A stretch of DNA of 6,626 nt. Origin: Bacilli bacterium (GTDB lineage Bacteria > Bacillota_I > Bacilli_A > ML615J-28 > CAG-698). Below, in pieces: positions 1-5,608 of the stretch. The first letter of the stretch is position 1, and each line of letters starts with the position of its first letter. The stretch is from NCBI GenBank assembly GCA_023228385.1, contig JALOBF010000086.1, forward strand, positions 1 through 6,626, given 5' to 3'. The notes beneath the pieces were generated by a model, which had not been told where the DNA came from, made no database searches, and was given only the letters and a program-made list of their open reading frames with translations. A program made the position numbers and the translations under genes.

Positions 1-1
1 A

Positions 2-505
2 ATTCCCCTTCTTTCTAATATACCGATTGTAGGTCCGGTTTTGTTTTCTCAAAACCTTTTAGTATATTTGGGAATCTTCATGGTATTTATGATTTGGTGG
101 TTAGTAAAGAAAACAAAATTAGGCTTGTGGATTCAGGCGGTTGGTGAAAACCCTAATGCTTGTCGATCGGTTGGAATTAACGTTAACAATATTAAAACCA
201 TAAGCTTAATGATATCCGGTATATTGTGCGGCTTTGGCGGCGCGTTTTTATCAATGGTTTATTTATCGTATTATTCTGTTGGTATGGTTGGTGGTCGGGG
301 TTTTATCGGTTTAGCAGCCGAAGCAATCGGTACCGGCAACCCGATAATTACTGCTTTATTTGCTTTTTTATTTGGAATGGTTGATTATTTTGCCATCGGT
401 GCCCAATCGGTTCTTAGCATACCTTACGAACTGTTAAATATATTACCTTATTTAATGACCGTTTTGGCTTTAATTGTTTATTCAGTTCAAAAAAAAAAGC
501 ATTAA
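2..505 (+). CDS. ABC transporter permease, nucleoside/simple-sugar type (3' part)
   Basis: The reading frame is open to the left edge, so the N-terminal half is missing; 167 residues remain. They are strongly hydrophobic, with about four or five membrane segments. The segment IPLLSNIPIVGPVLFSQNLL, the middle stretch GGRGFIGLAAEAIGTGNP and the ending ILPYLMTVLALIVYS match the second permease of BPD_transp_2 importers such as NupC/YufQ of BmpA-NupABC systems. Such a protein forms half of the transmembrane channel in the cytoplasmic membrane, working with a partner permease, an ATPase and a lipoprotein binding protein. In this class those usually lie upstream, here outside the window. The enzymes that follow favour a nucleoside or ribosyl substrate, but a hexose cannot be excluded. 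A TTG at 41 could be mistaken for the start, but homologous sequence continues upstream of it. The gene ends in TAA, 26 bases before the next gene. A run of ten A lies just before the stop. Confidence 0.9.
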   Translation: MPLLSNIPIVGPVLFSQNLLVYLGIFMVFMIWWLVKKTKLGLWIQAVGENPNACRSVGINVNNIKTISLMISGILCGFGGAFLSMVYLSYYSVGMVGGRGFIGLAAEAIGTGNPIITALFAFLFGMVDYFAIGAQSVLSIPYELLNILPYLMTVLALIVYSVQKKKH

Positions 506-531
506 AAATATATAAAAATTAGGAGATTTAC

Positions 532-1923
532 ATGAAAAAAGCATGGGAACGCGAGTATGAATTAATGAAAAATGCTATTCCAAAAGTATTGGAAGAAGAT
601 GAGCAGGGGTGGTTATTTTCATTAAGCGTTGAGGAAATGGATGATATCTTTTTAAAAATGAAATGGAAAAGCAATGTTCCGGGTTCAAATGCCCCGGAAA
701 GGGTAATTATTGCGGCAATCCAAGATATGGCCAATATGGGGTATGATGTTACTGCGGCTGAAGCATTAATTGATGAAGGTTTAAGATATTTACAGGCAAA
801 CAATATGGTTTCACTAAATCGTATTACTTGGCGAATATGGAATATATTAAACAATGCGAAAAAAAATGAGAATCACCCTTATTGGCGTTATCGCATTTAT
901 GATGATTTTCAAAAATATTTAGAAGATATTAAAATAATTACTGCGGTTGCGGTTGACATTAACAGTCAGACATTTTTTGATAAAACTTATTATGGCTGGC
1001 TGGCACAAATTTGCGCCGGTGCTCTTGGCACTGCCGTTGAAGGCTATACCAGTGAAAATATCGAAAGGGTATTCGGAAATATCACCGAATATGTACGAAA
1101 ACCTAACACATATAATGATGATATTACTTATGAATTCGCCTTTTTAAAAGCCCTGGACCGGAAAGGAAAAGAATTAACTTCGGCTGATATTGCTGAGGAA
1201 TGGACTGCTCTAATTCCTTTTGCTTGGTCGGCTGAAGAATGGGCTATAAAAAATATAAAAATGGGAATATATCCTCCGCAAAGTGGATATCTTCATAATC
1301 CTTATCGGGAATGGATTGGTGCCCAAATGCGGGGGGCTGTTTGTGGAATGGTGGCCCCCGGTAATCCGATGTTGGCTGCTAAACTGGCCTATATAGATGG
1401 AGTGGTATCTCATTATAATAATGGCGTATTAGGTGAAATATTTAATGCGGTAATGGTTTCATTAGCTTATGTTAAAACCGATGTTCGGGAAATAGTTAAA
1501 ACGGCAATCGAATTAATCCCCAATAAAAGTGAGTATTATACAGTAGTAACTTTCGCCTTAAATCAATGTATTGAGAAAAAAAATTGGCGTTTGGCTTGGA
1601 AAGCATGCGAGGAAAAATATTACCGTTACAATTGGATCCACGCCTATCCGAATGCGGCAGCTGAAGTGATTGCATTATGGTTTGGCTATGGCGATTTCGA
1701 TAAAACCATGAATATAATTTGTATGGCCGGATATGATGTTGACTGTAATGCTGCTCAAATCGGTACAATTATTGGTATTATTAAAGGTAAGGAAGCTTTA
1801 TCAAAAAAATGGACGGATCCAATCGGTGATCAATTAAAAACTTATATTCGCGGTCATAAAGAACTAAGCATCAAAGAATTAGCTAAGTTTACGGTTGCTT
1901 GCAGTCAAAAGTTGGGTAAATAG
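532..1923 (+). CDS. ADP-ribosylglycohydrolase family protein
   Basis: A 463-residue, probably cytoplasmic protein; no signal peptide is visible. The C-terminal two thirds carry the all-helical ADP-ribosylglycohydrolase (DraG/ARH) pattern. It has a glycine-rich entry GALGTAVEGY (163-172), the acidic pair in YNDDITYE (194-201), IGAQMRGAVCGMVAPGNP (262-279), SHYNNGVLGE (293-302), and DVDCNAAQ (402-409) where classical members have a GGDTDT-like metal motif. D196, D197, D402 and D404 are the likely divalent-metal ligands. The first 150 residues are a helical extension I do not recognise. The family hydrolyses N- or O-glycosidic bonds to ADP-ribose or related ribosides; the exact substrate is unknown here. 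AGGAG at 521-525, six bases before the ATG, fixes the start. The gene sits between an importer permease and ribokinase, so cleavage of an imported riboside to free ribose is a reasonable inference. A true protein de-ADP-ribosylase is the alternative. Confidence 0.88.
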   Translation: MKKAWEREYELMKNAIPKVLEEDEQGWLFSLSVEEMDDIFLKMKWKSNVPGSNAPERVIIAAIQDMANMGYDVTAAEALIDEGLRYLQANNMVSLNRITWRIWNILNNAKKNENHPYWRYRIYDDFQKYLEDIKIITAVAVDINSQTFFDKTYYGWLAQICAGALGTAVEGYTSENIERVFGNITEYVRKPNTYNDDITYEFAFLKALDRKGKELTSADIAEEWTALIPFAWSAEEWAIKNIKMGIYPPQSGYLHNPYREWIGAQMRGAVCGMVAPGNPMLAAKLAYIDGVVSHYNNGVLGEIFNAVMVSLAYVKTDVREIVKTAIELIPNKSEYYTVVTFALNQCIEKKNWRLAWKACEEKYYRYNWIHAYPNAAAEVIALWFGYGDFDKTMNIICMAGYDVDCNAAQIGTIIGIIKGKEALSKKWTDPIGDQLKTYIRGHKELSIKELAKFTVACSQKLGK

Positions 1924-1924
1924 T

Positions 1925-2842
1925 ATGAAGAATATTTTTGTTTTGGGAAGCCTTAATATGGATATCGTTCTTAAAGTAGGAAATTTTCCCCAAAAAGGCG
2001 AAACAACTATCAGTAATTATTTTAATTTGAACTGCGGTGGGAAAGGCGCTAACCAGGCGGTTGCCTGCAGTAAACTGGGCGGCAATGTTGCAATGATTGG
2101 GACTGTCGGCAATGATTTATATGGCCAAAAGCTAATAGAATCATTGCAAAAAAACCATGTTGATAGCAGCGGTGTTATAATCGATAAGGAAGCACCTACC
2201 GGAATTGCCGTTGTTTTAATTGAGAATCATGATAATCGGATTGTCATTAATCAGGGTGCTAATGCTTATCATAATATTGATTTTATAATTAATTTCATTC
2301 GGTCTAAAGCTAAAAAAGGTGATATATTAGTATCACAATTAGAAATACCGGTAAATGTTGTGTTCTCCGTATTAAAAGCAGCTAAAGGAATAGGTATGAA
2401 TACAATTTTAAATCCAGCCCCTGTAATTGAATTTCCTATTGAAATGTATCAGTATATTGATATGCTAATCCCAAACGAAAAGGAAGTCGAACAATTATCA
2501 GGTATTATCCCTAACAGTTATGAAAATATATCCAAAATAAGAAGATTTTTTCAAACGTTAAAAGTTAATGAATTAATTATAACTTTGGGTGATGACGGTT
2601 GTTGCTATTTAAATGATAATCAAATCGAAAAATATCCAGCTTATAAAACTAAAGTTATGGATACAACCGCTGCCGGTGATACTTTTATTGGTGCTTATGT
2701 TGCTCAAATCGCAATTGGCGTTAAGGTTAGAGAAGCTATTAATTTTGCCAGTTTGGCCTCTTCGATTACTGTTTCTCGTTTTGGCGCTCAACCAGCGATG
2801 CCGACTCTTGATGAATTAAAAAGATGTATGAATAAAGGTTAG
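1925..2842 (+). CDS. rbsK: Ribokinase (PfkB family)
   Basis: A 305-residue cytoplasmic sugar kinase of normal family length, expected to convert D-ribose plus ATP to ribose-5-phosphate. The N-terminus has GSLNMD (8-13), then the PfkB signature GGKGANQAVA (38-47) that lines the sugar pocket. LNPAP and PNEKEVEQLSG follow mid-protein, then the nucleotide-site strand LIITLGDDG, and the second PfkB signature DTTAAGD (246-252), whose D252 is the expected catalytic base. The C-terminus FGAQPAMPTLDEL is typical of ribokinases. I chose the ATG at 1925 because the family begins a few residues before GSxNxD; an in-frame TTG at 1895 would add ten residues that overlap the previous gene. The start is separated by a single T from the upstream TAG. 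Only a weak GGG (1914-1916) could serve as ribosome site, so translational coupling is likely. Another PfkB sugar kinase is possible but less likely. Confidence 0.9.
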   Translation: MKNIFVLGSLNMDIVLKVGNFPQKGETTISNYFNLNCGGKGANQAVACSKLGGNVAMIGTVGNDLYGQKLIESLQKNHVDSSGVIIDKEAPTGIAVVLIENHDNRIVINQGANAYHNIDFIINFIRSKAKKGDILVSQLEIPVNVVFSVLKAAKGIGMNTILNPAPVIEFPIEMYQYIDMLIPNEKEVEQLSGIIPNSYENISKIRRFFQTLKVNELIITLGDDGCCYLNDNQIEKYPAYKTKVMDTTAAGDTFIGAYVAQIAIGVKVREAINFASLASSITVSRFGAQPAMPTLDELKRCMNKG

Positions 2843-2886
2843 TGTAATATAAGTAGTAAAACTGCCGATATTATCCAACCTTTTTT
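2834..2886 (+). terminator. Probable rho-independent terminator of the ribokinase operon
   Basis: AAAGGTT (2834-2840) pairs perfectly with AACCTTT (2877-2883), and a second nested stem forms between TAATAT (2845-2850) and ATATTA (2868-2873). A run of six T (2881-2886) follows the CC. The hairpin begins inside the last codons of ribokinase. The stem is interrupted by a small internal loop and is not GC-rich, so strength is uncertain. Confidence 0.5.
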
Positions 2887-2900
2887 AATATTATGTTTAA

Positions 2901-2920
2901 AGAAAATTTAAAAATTTTCT
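2901..2920. repeat. Near-perfect AT-rich inverted repeat upstream of sdaA promoter
   Basis: AGAAAATTT and AAATTTTCT form nine-base arms around a two-base AA centre. The repeat lies about 36 to 55 bases before the predicted sdaA transcription start, where an UP element or an activator site would be. No T tract follows it, so it does not look like a terminator. It may be a chance product of AT-rich sequence. Confidence 0.4.
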
Positions 2921-2940
2921 CACAAAAATAAATAAGTTCA

Positions 2941-2949
2941 TGGTATAAT
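2941..2949 (+). promoter_or_regulatory. Extended -10 promoter of sdaA
   Basis: TGGTATAAT combines the TGn extension with a perfect TATAAT hexamer at 2944-2949. No good -35 is present at the expected 16-18 base spacing (CACAAA at 2921-2926 is poor), which is common for extended -10 promoters. Transcription should start near 2956, only about 18 bases before the start codon. Confidence 0.65.
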
Positions 2950-2962
2950 AAATATTAACAAA

Positions 2963-2968
2963 GAGGTG
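2963..2968 (+). promoter_or_regulatory. Ribosome binding site deciding the TTG start of sdaA
   Basis: GAGGTG lies five bases before TTG at 2974 and is complementary to the 16S rRNA tail. No ATG or GTG is available at a suitable distance, and the family's N-terminus (MESLRELYKVGNGPSSSHT) begins exactly at this TTG. Confidence 0.75.
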
Positions 2969-2973
2969 ATATT

Positions 2974-4176
2974 TTGGAATCGCTAAGAGAACTATACAAA
3001 GTCGGAAACGGTCCTTCCAGTTCTCATACAATGGGGCCGCAAAAAGCAGCACAAATCTTTTACAAAAAACATAGCGATGCAAATCGGTTTGTAGTTGAAC
3101 TATATGGAGCGCTAGCATTAACCGGGAAGGGACATTTAACCGATTGGGCAGTAAAAAAGGAACTGGGTCCGTTGAAAACGACGGTACTTTATCTTCCTAA
3201 GATTAATTATGATTATCACCCCAATGGTATGAAATTTATCGCTTATGATCAAGCGAATTGTCTTATTGGTGAATGGTTGGTTTTTTCCGTCGGCGGTGGG
3301 GACTTAAAAAATTTAGATGAACCGCGGTCTGAGCCGAATCTTTGTTATTCACTGGATAAAATGCAGGCGATACTTGCTTATACAGAAAAGAAAAAAATAA
3401 GTTTATTGGAATATATCATTGAAGCGGAAGGTGAAGAGATAAAAAACTTTGCCGAGGAAATAGTCTCTACTATGTTTAAAGCGGTAGAACAAGGATTAAG
3501 TGTATCCGGTATTTTACCCGGTCCTCTTATGATTAAACGCCGAGCCCAAAATATCTATGAACAATATAAAAAAAGTTTTGATTTTAATACATTGGTATTT
3601 GCGGCGGCTCTCGCCGTATCGGAAGAGAATGCCGCCGGCGGAGAAGTTGTTACCGCTCCGACTTGCGGTTCAAGCGGAGTTATGCCCGGTGTATTATATG
3701 TTTATCATCATATAAAAAAATATCCGCTTCGTATAATTAGTGAAGCGGTATTGGTTGGTGGGTTAATCGGTAATTTGGTTAAACATAATGCCTCGATTTC
3801 CGGAGCTGAAGTCGGCTGTCAAGGCGAAGTAGGAACCGCTTGTGCCATGAGTGCCGCTGCCGCGGCCTATATAAATGGTGGGACCAATCAACAAATTGAA
3901 TATGCAGCAGAAATAGCCCTGGAACACCATCTGGGTATGACTTGTGATCCGGTTTTAGGATATGTCCAAATTCCTTGTATTGAACGGAATGCCTTATCGG
4001 CGCGAAGAGCTATTGATTCGGCGACTTTTGCCCTTTTAACCGATGGTAAACATTATATTTCTTTGGATGATTGTATTTTGTCATTAAAAGAAACCGGGAA
4101 AGATTTACATCCTCATTATCGGGAAACTTCGCTTGGCGGTTTGGCCAAAAGGAAATTAACATATAATAATGATTAA
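2974..4176 (+). CDS. sdaA: L-serine dehydratase, iron-sulfur-dependent, single chain
   Basis: A 400-residue cytoplasmic enzyme that deaminates L-serine to pyruvate and ammonia using an oxygen-sensitive 4Fe-4S cluster. The beta part (about 1-140) opens with GPSSSHTMGPQKAA, and the alpha part (about 150-400) contains ENAAGGEVVTAPTCGSSG, GAEVGCQGEVG and MTCDPVLGYVQIPCIERNA. Cysteines 282, 324 and 335 are the probable cluster ligands. Their spacing of 42 and 11 matches, from memory, the ligand cysteines of the Legionella enzyme. Alpha and beta parts are fused in one chain, unlike the split SdaAA/SdaAB of Bacillus. The chain is about 50 residues shorter than E. coli SdaA (about 454) and resembles the roughly 400-residue form I recall from Bacteroides. 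The C-terminus (LTYNND) lacks the terminal cysteine that inserts into the active site in the Legionella protein. The start is TTG with a strong ribosome site. The gene is monocistronic, with its own promoter and terminator. Confidence 0.93.
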   Translation: MESLRELYKVGNGPSSSHTMGPQKAAQIFYKKHSDANRFVVELYGALALTGKGHLTDWAVKKELGPLKTTVLYLPKINYDYHPNGMKFIAYDQANCLIGEWLVFSVGGGDLKNLDEPRSEPNLCYSLDKMQAILAYTEKKKISLLEYIIEAEGEEIKNFAEEIVSTMFKAVEQGLSVSGILPGPLMIKRRAQNIYEQYKKSFDFNTLVFAAALAVSEENAAGGEVVTAPTCGSSGVMPGVLYVYHHIKKYPLRIISEAVLVGGLIGNLVKHNASISGAEVGCQGEVGTACAMSAAAAAYINGGTNQQIEYAAEIALEHHLGMTCDPVLGYVQIPCIERNALSARRAIDSATFALLTDGKHYISLDDCILSLKETGKDLHPHYRETSLGGLAKRKLTYNND

Positions 4177-4178
4177 AC

Positions 4179-4217
4179 AAGCACATTTGGTTTGGTTCAG
4201 GCAATAATGTGCTTTTT
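4179..4217 (+). terminator. Rho-independent terminator of sdaA, possibly bidirectional
   Basis: AAGCACATT (4179-4187) pairs perfectly with AATGTGCTT (4206-4214) across an 18-base loop, followed by T's to 4217. It begins three bases after the sdaA stop and ends just before the stop of the opposing membrane-protein gene. Read from the - strand, the same hairpin is followed by TTGTTTAAT, so it may also end that transcript. Confidence 0.75.
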
Positions 4218-4219
4218 GT

Positions 4220-4912
4220 CTATCCGATTTTTTTAACTCGTTTAATCAGGGTAATTTTTTTAATCTTTAAATCAATATAACCGATGATGCAAATAACAAG
4301 AGCACCGATGGCATTAAGAATAAAATCAAGCATGGTGTCTTTTAAAGCATTCTGGCCGATAAAAGGCTCTCCGGCAACATCATTGAAATAACGTTGCATA
4401 TTGCTGCCGGTAAAGGTATCGGCTAAAAATTCGATAATTTCCCAAATAACACCAACGGTTGTTGCAATACAGAAAACAAGAAAAACCAGAAACAGCGGTG
4501 ATATTTTTCTTGTATTTTTTTCGCTATCATTTATCATTCGCAAAAGCGAAAAGACAAAAATAGCAATAAGCGAACCGCTTAATGTATGCATTAAACCGTC
4601 CCACCAACTGTTCATTCGATAGACACCGATTATTTCACCAATTAACAAAGAACCGATGCAAAATATGATAAAAAGTATTTCCATAAATTCGGGAATGTCG
4701 ATTTTCCAATTTCGTTCAATGATTGATGGAAGAAAGGATGAACCAAGTAAAAGCAATGAATAAAAAGCAATCATAAAATACCGGCTTTCTAATTCGTCAA
4801 CTTTCTCGACAATAATTAAATAAATACTGTAAGCCAGTATTAAGACGGCGATAACTCTTACCAGTATATAACAAAGCAATGTAAATATTTGTTGCGTTGT
4901 TTTCTTTCCCAT
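4220..4912 (-). CDS. Integral membrane protein of unknown function (VanZ/YjdF-like pattern)
   Basis: A 230-residue protein with about six predicted membrane helices (near 13-35, 48-66, 77-97, 107-127, 139-160 and 194-216) and a lysine-rich C-terminal tail. I cannot assign a function. Conserved-looking polar residues lie within or beside helices: WWDGLMHTLSG (103-113), WEIIEF (157-162) and DTMLDFILNAIGA (192-204). An Asp/His, Glu-x-x-Glu and Asp/Asn-Gly pattern in successive helices recalls the VanZ-like and DUF2238 (YjdF) membrane families; this is resemblance from memory, not a proven match. I chose the ATG at 4912 rather than the in-frame GTG at 4921, because that GTG is part of the ribosome site AAGGGGTGA (4926-4918), which is correctly spaced for the ATG. 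The gene has its own promoter, lies downstream of coaD on the same strand behind a small terminator, and faces sdaA tail to tail. Nothing nearby indicates its role. Confidence 0.85.
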   Translation of the reverse strand: MGKKTTQQIFTLLCYILVRVIAVLILAYSIYLIIVEKVDELESRYFMIAFYSLLLLGSSFLPSIIERNWKIDIPEFMEILFIIFCIGSLLIGEIIGVYRMNSWWDGLMHTLSGSLIAIFVFSLLRMINDSEKNTRKISPLFLVFLVFCIATTVGVIWEIIEFLADTFTGSNMQRYFNDVAGEPFIGQNALKDTMLDFILNAIGALVICIIGYIDLKIKKITLIKRVKKIG

Positions 4913-4917
4913 CTTTT

Positions 4918-4926
4918 TCACCCCTT
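4918..4926 (-). promoter_or_regulatory. Ribosome binding site of the membrane-protein gene
   Basis: On the - strand AAGGGGTGA (4926 to 4918) closely matches the ideal AAGGAGGTGA. Its G run ends eight bases before the ATG at 4912. It contains the GTG at 4921-4919, which therefore is very unlikely to be the start codon. Confidence 0.75.
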
Positions 4927-4930
4927 ACTT

Positions 4931-4959
4931 ATTATATGACATTTTTTGACAAAATGCAA
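4931..4959 (-). promoter_or_regulatory. Promoter of the membrane-protein gene
   Basis: On the - strand TTGCAT (4959-4954) and a perfect TATAAT (4936-4931) are 17 bases apart. The expected start near 4924 falls inside the ribosome site, so the 5' leader would be only about 12 bases. The -35 keeps TTG but is otherwise weak. Confidence 0.6.
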
Positions 4960-4960
4960 T

Positions 4961-4982
4961 AAAAAAAACGGTTTTAGCCGTT
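4961..4982 (-). terminator. Short rho-independent terminator of coaD
   Basis: On the - strand AACGG (4982-4978) pairs with CCGTT (4971-4967) around the loop CTAAAA. The eight-base T run at 4968-4961 gives two bases to the stem and leaves six T (4966-4961). The stem uses the last two bases of the coaD TAA stop codon. Five base pairs is short, but the T run and placement are typical. It separates coaD from the promoter of the next gene. Confidence 0.6.
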
Positions 4983-5472
4983 ATAAATGACAATAAGCCT
5001 TAATTTTATTAGTTATTCGTTCTGCAAGTCCTTCCGGAACAAAAGCGGTAATATCGTTACCGAACATCACAAGTTCTTTTATCGAAGAGGATGAAAGAAA
5101 AAGGTTATTAGTTGACGGGAACAAAAACAGGGTATCGACCGTGGGATCGATTGAACGATTAAAAGAAAACAAGGTAATTTCATTTTGATAGTCGATAAAA
5201 CTACGAACGCCTCGGATAATAACCTGTGCATCTTTTTCGTGAACGAATTCTAAAACCAATTTATTGCTGGATTCGACAATAACGTTTTTCAAATCACGTG
5301 TTGCATGCTGTAACATTTCGACCCGTTCGCCGGTCGTAAATAAATATTGTTTACTGGGATTGATTGAGACCAGTACATAGATGCGGTCGAATATTTTAGC
5401 AATGCGGCGAATGATATCCAGATGACCATTGGAGACCGGATCAAAAGATCCGGGATAGACAGCAGTTTTCAT
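4981..5472 (-). CDS. coaD: Phosphopantetheine adenylyltransferase
   Basis: A 163-residue cytoplasmic nucleotidyltransferase of standard family length. It transfers AMP from ATP to 4'-phosphopantetheine, giving dephospho-CoA and pyrophosphate, the penultimate step of coenzyme A synthesis. The N-terminus YPGSFDPVSNGHLDII (6-21) carries the nucleotidyltransferase T/HxGH motif as SNGH, with H17 the catalytic histidine. K41 in NPSK and R87/R90 in RGVRSFIDYQNE (87-98) correspond to the phosphate-binding K42, R88 and R91 of E. coli. SSSSIKEL (127-134) is the usual C-terminal ATP-site signature. ATG at 5472 is preceded by AGAGGTG (5483-5477), five bases away not counting either motif. The gene is monocistronic, with its own promoter and terminator. 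No rsmD neighbour, common beside coaD in Bacillota, is seen here; the divergent neighbour is a glycoside hydrolase. Confidence 0.97.
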   Translation of the reverse strand: MKTAVYPGSFDPVSNGHLDIIRRIAKIFDRIYVLVSINPSKQYLFTTGERVEMLQHATRDLKNVIVESSNKLVLEFVHEKDAQVIIRGVRSFIDYQNEITLFSFNRSIDPTVDTLFLFPSTNNLFLSSSSIKELVMFGNDITAFVPEGLAERITNKIKAYCHL

Positions 5473-5490
5473 ATTACACCTCTATAATAT

Positions 5491-5519
5491 ATTATAAACA
5501 ATTTGGTTCATAAAATCAA
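5491..5519 (-). promoter_or_regulatory. Promoter of coaD
   Basis: On the - strand TTGATT (5519-5514) and a perfect TATAAT (5496-5491) are 17 bases apart. The predicted start near 5484 lies at the edge of the ribosome site AGAGGTG, giving a leader of about 12 bases. The -10 is part of the low-complexity palindrome TATAATATATTATA (5483-5496), and the -35 lies inside another palindrome (5513-5526). Confidence 0.65.
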
Positions 5520-5526
5520 TTGATTT
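5513..5526. repeat. 14-base palindrome over the coaD -35
   Basis: AAATCAATTGATTT is perfectly self-complementary and covers the coaD -35 hexamer, where a bound repressor would block transcription. A palindrome of this length can arise by chance in AT-rich DNA, and coaD is usually constitutive, so an operator role is only a possibility. Confidence 0.35.
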
Positions 5527-5550
5527 AACCCATTTACTTTAAAAAGAAGA

Positions 5551-5562
5551 TTGTATATACAA
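5551..5562. promoter_or_regulatory. Putative operator palindrome over the glycoside hydrolase -35
   Basis: TTGTATATACAA is a perfect 12-base palindrome whose left half is the -35 hexamer of the + strand promoter. From memory it matches the form of operators of GntR/HutC-type sugar repressors, notably the trehalose repressor TreR of Bacillus. Its position implies repression of the hydrolase gene until an inducer is present. No regulator gene is in the window. Confidence 0.5.
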
Positions 5563-5579
5563 GTGTTATATGTTATAAT
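5551..5579 (+). promoter_or_regulatory. Promoter of the glycoside hydrolase gene
   Basis: TTGTAT (5551-5556) and a perfect TATAAT (5574-5579) are 17 bases apart, and TGT before the -10 supplies the extended TGn motif. Transcription should start near 5586, about 23 bases before the ATG at 5609. Confidence 0.7.
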
Positions 5580-5608
5580 TAAATCAGAAAAGAAAGCGAG
5601 ATTAAGCG

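Noticed and set aside
489..498. Run of ten A near the end of the permease gene, a possible slippage site
   Set aside because: It lies within the last few codons, so slippage would change only the tail; the frame as read ends properly just before the next ribosome site.
41..505. TTG at 41 as the start of the permease gene
   Set aside because: The frame is open to the left edge and the residues before it (IPLLSNIPIVGPV) fit the family, so the gene is truncated by the window rather than starting here.
528..854. Open frame on the - strand opposite the ADP-ribosylglycohydrolase gene
   Set aside because: It is a shadow of a clear family gene, with no family resemblance of its own and no reason to be expressed. 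The same holds for frames at 947-1147, 1210-1413, 1496-1768, 2609-2791, 2613-2819, 2897-3118, 4010-4204, 4401-4622 and 6251-6451.
1895..1924. TTG at 1895 as the ribokinase start
   Set aside because: It adds ten residues with no family counterpart and overlaps the upstream gene; the ATG at 1925 gives the normal N-terminus.
2843..2973. Possible riboswitch or small RNA between ribokinase and sdaA
   Set aside because: The space is taken by a terminator, an AT-rich repeat and the promoter. The predicted sdaA leader of about 18 bases is too short for a riboswitch.
4913..4921. GTG at 4921 as the membrane-protein start
   Set aside because: The GTG is part of the Shine-Dalgarno sequence; the ATG at 4912 is correctly spaced behind it.
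4946..4951. Perfect TTGACA on the + strand
   Set aside because: No -10 lies 16-18 bases downstream (CGGTTT there) and no + strand gene follows.
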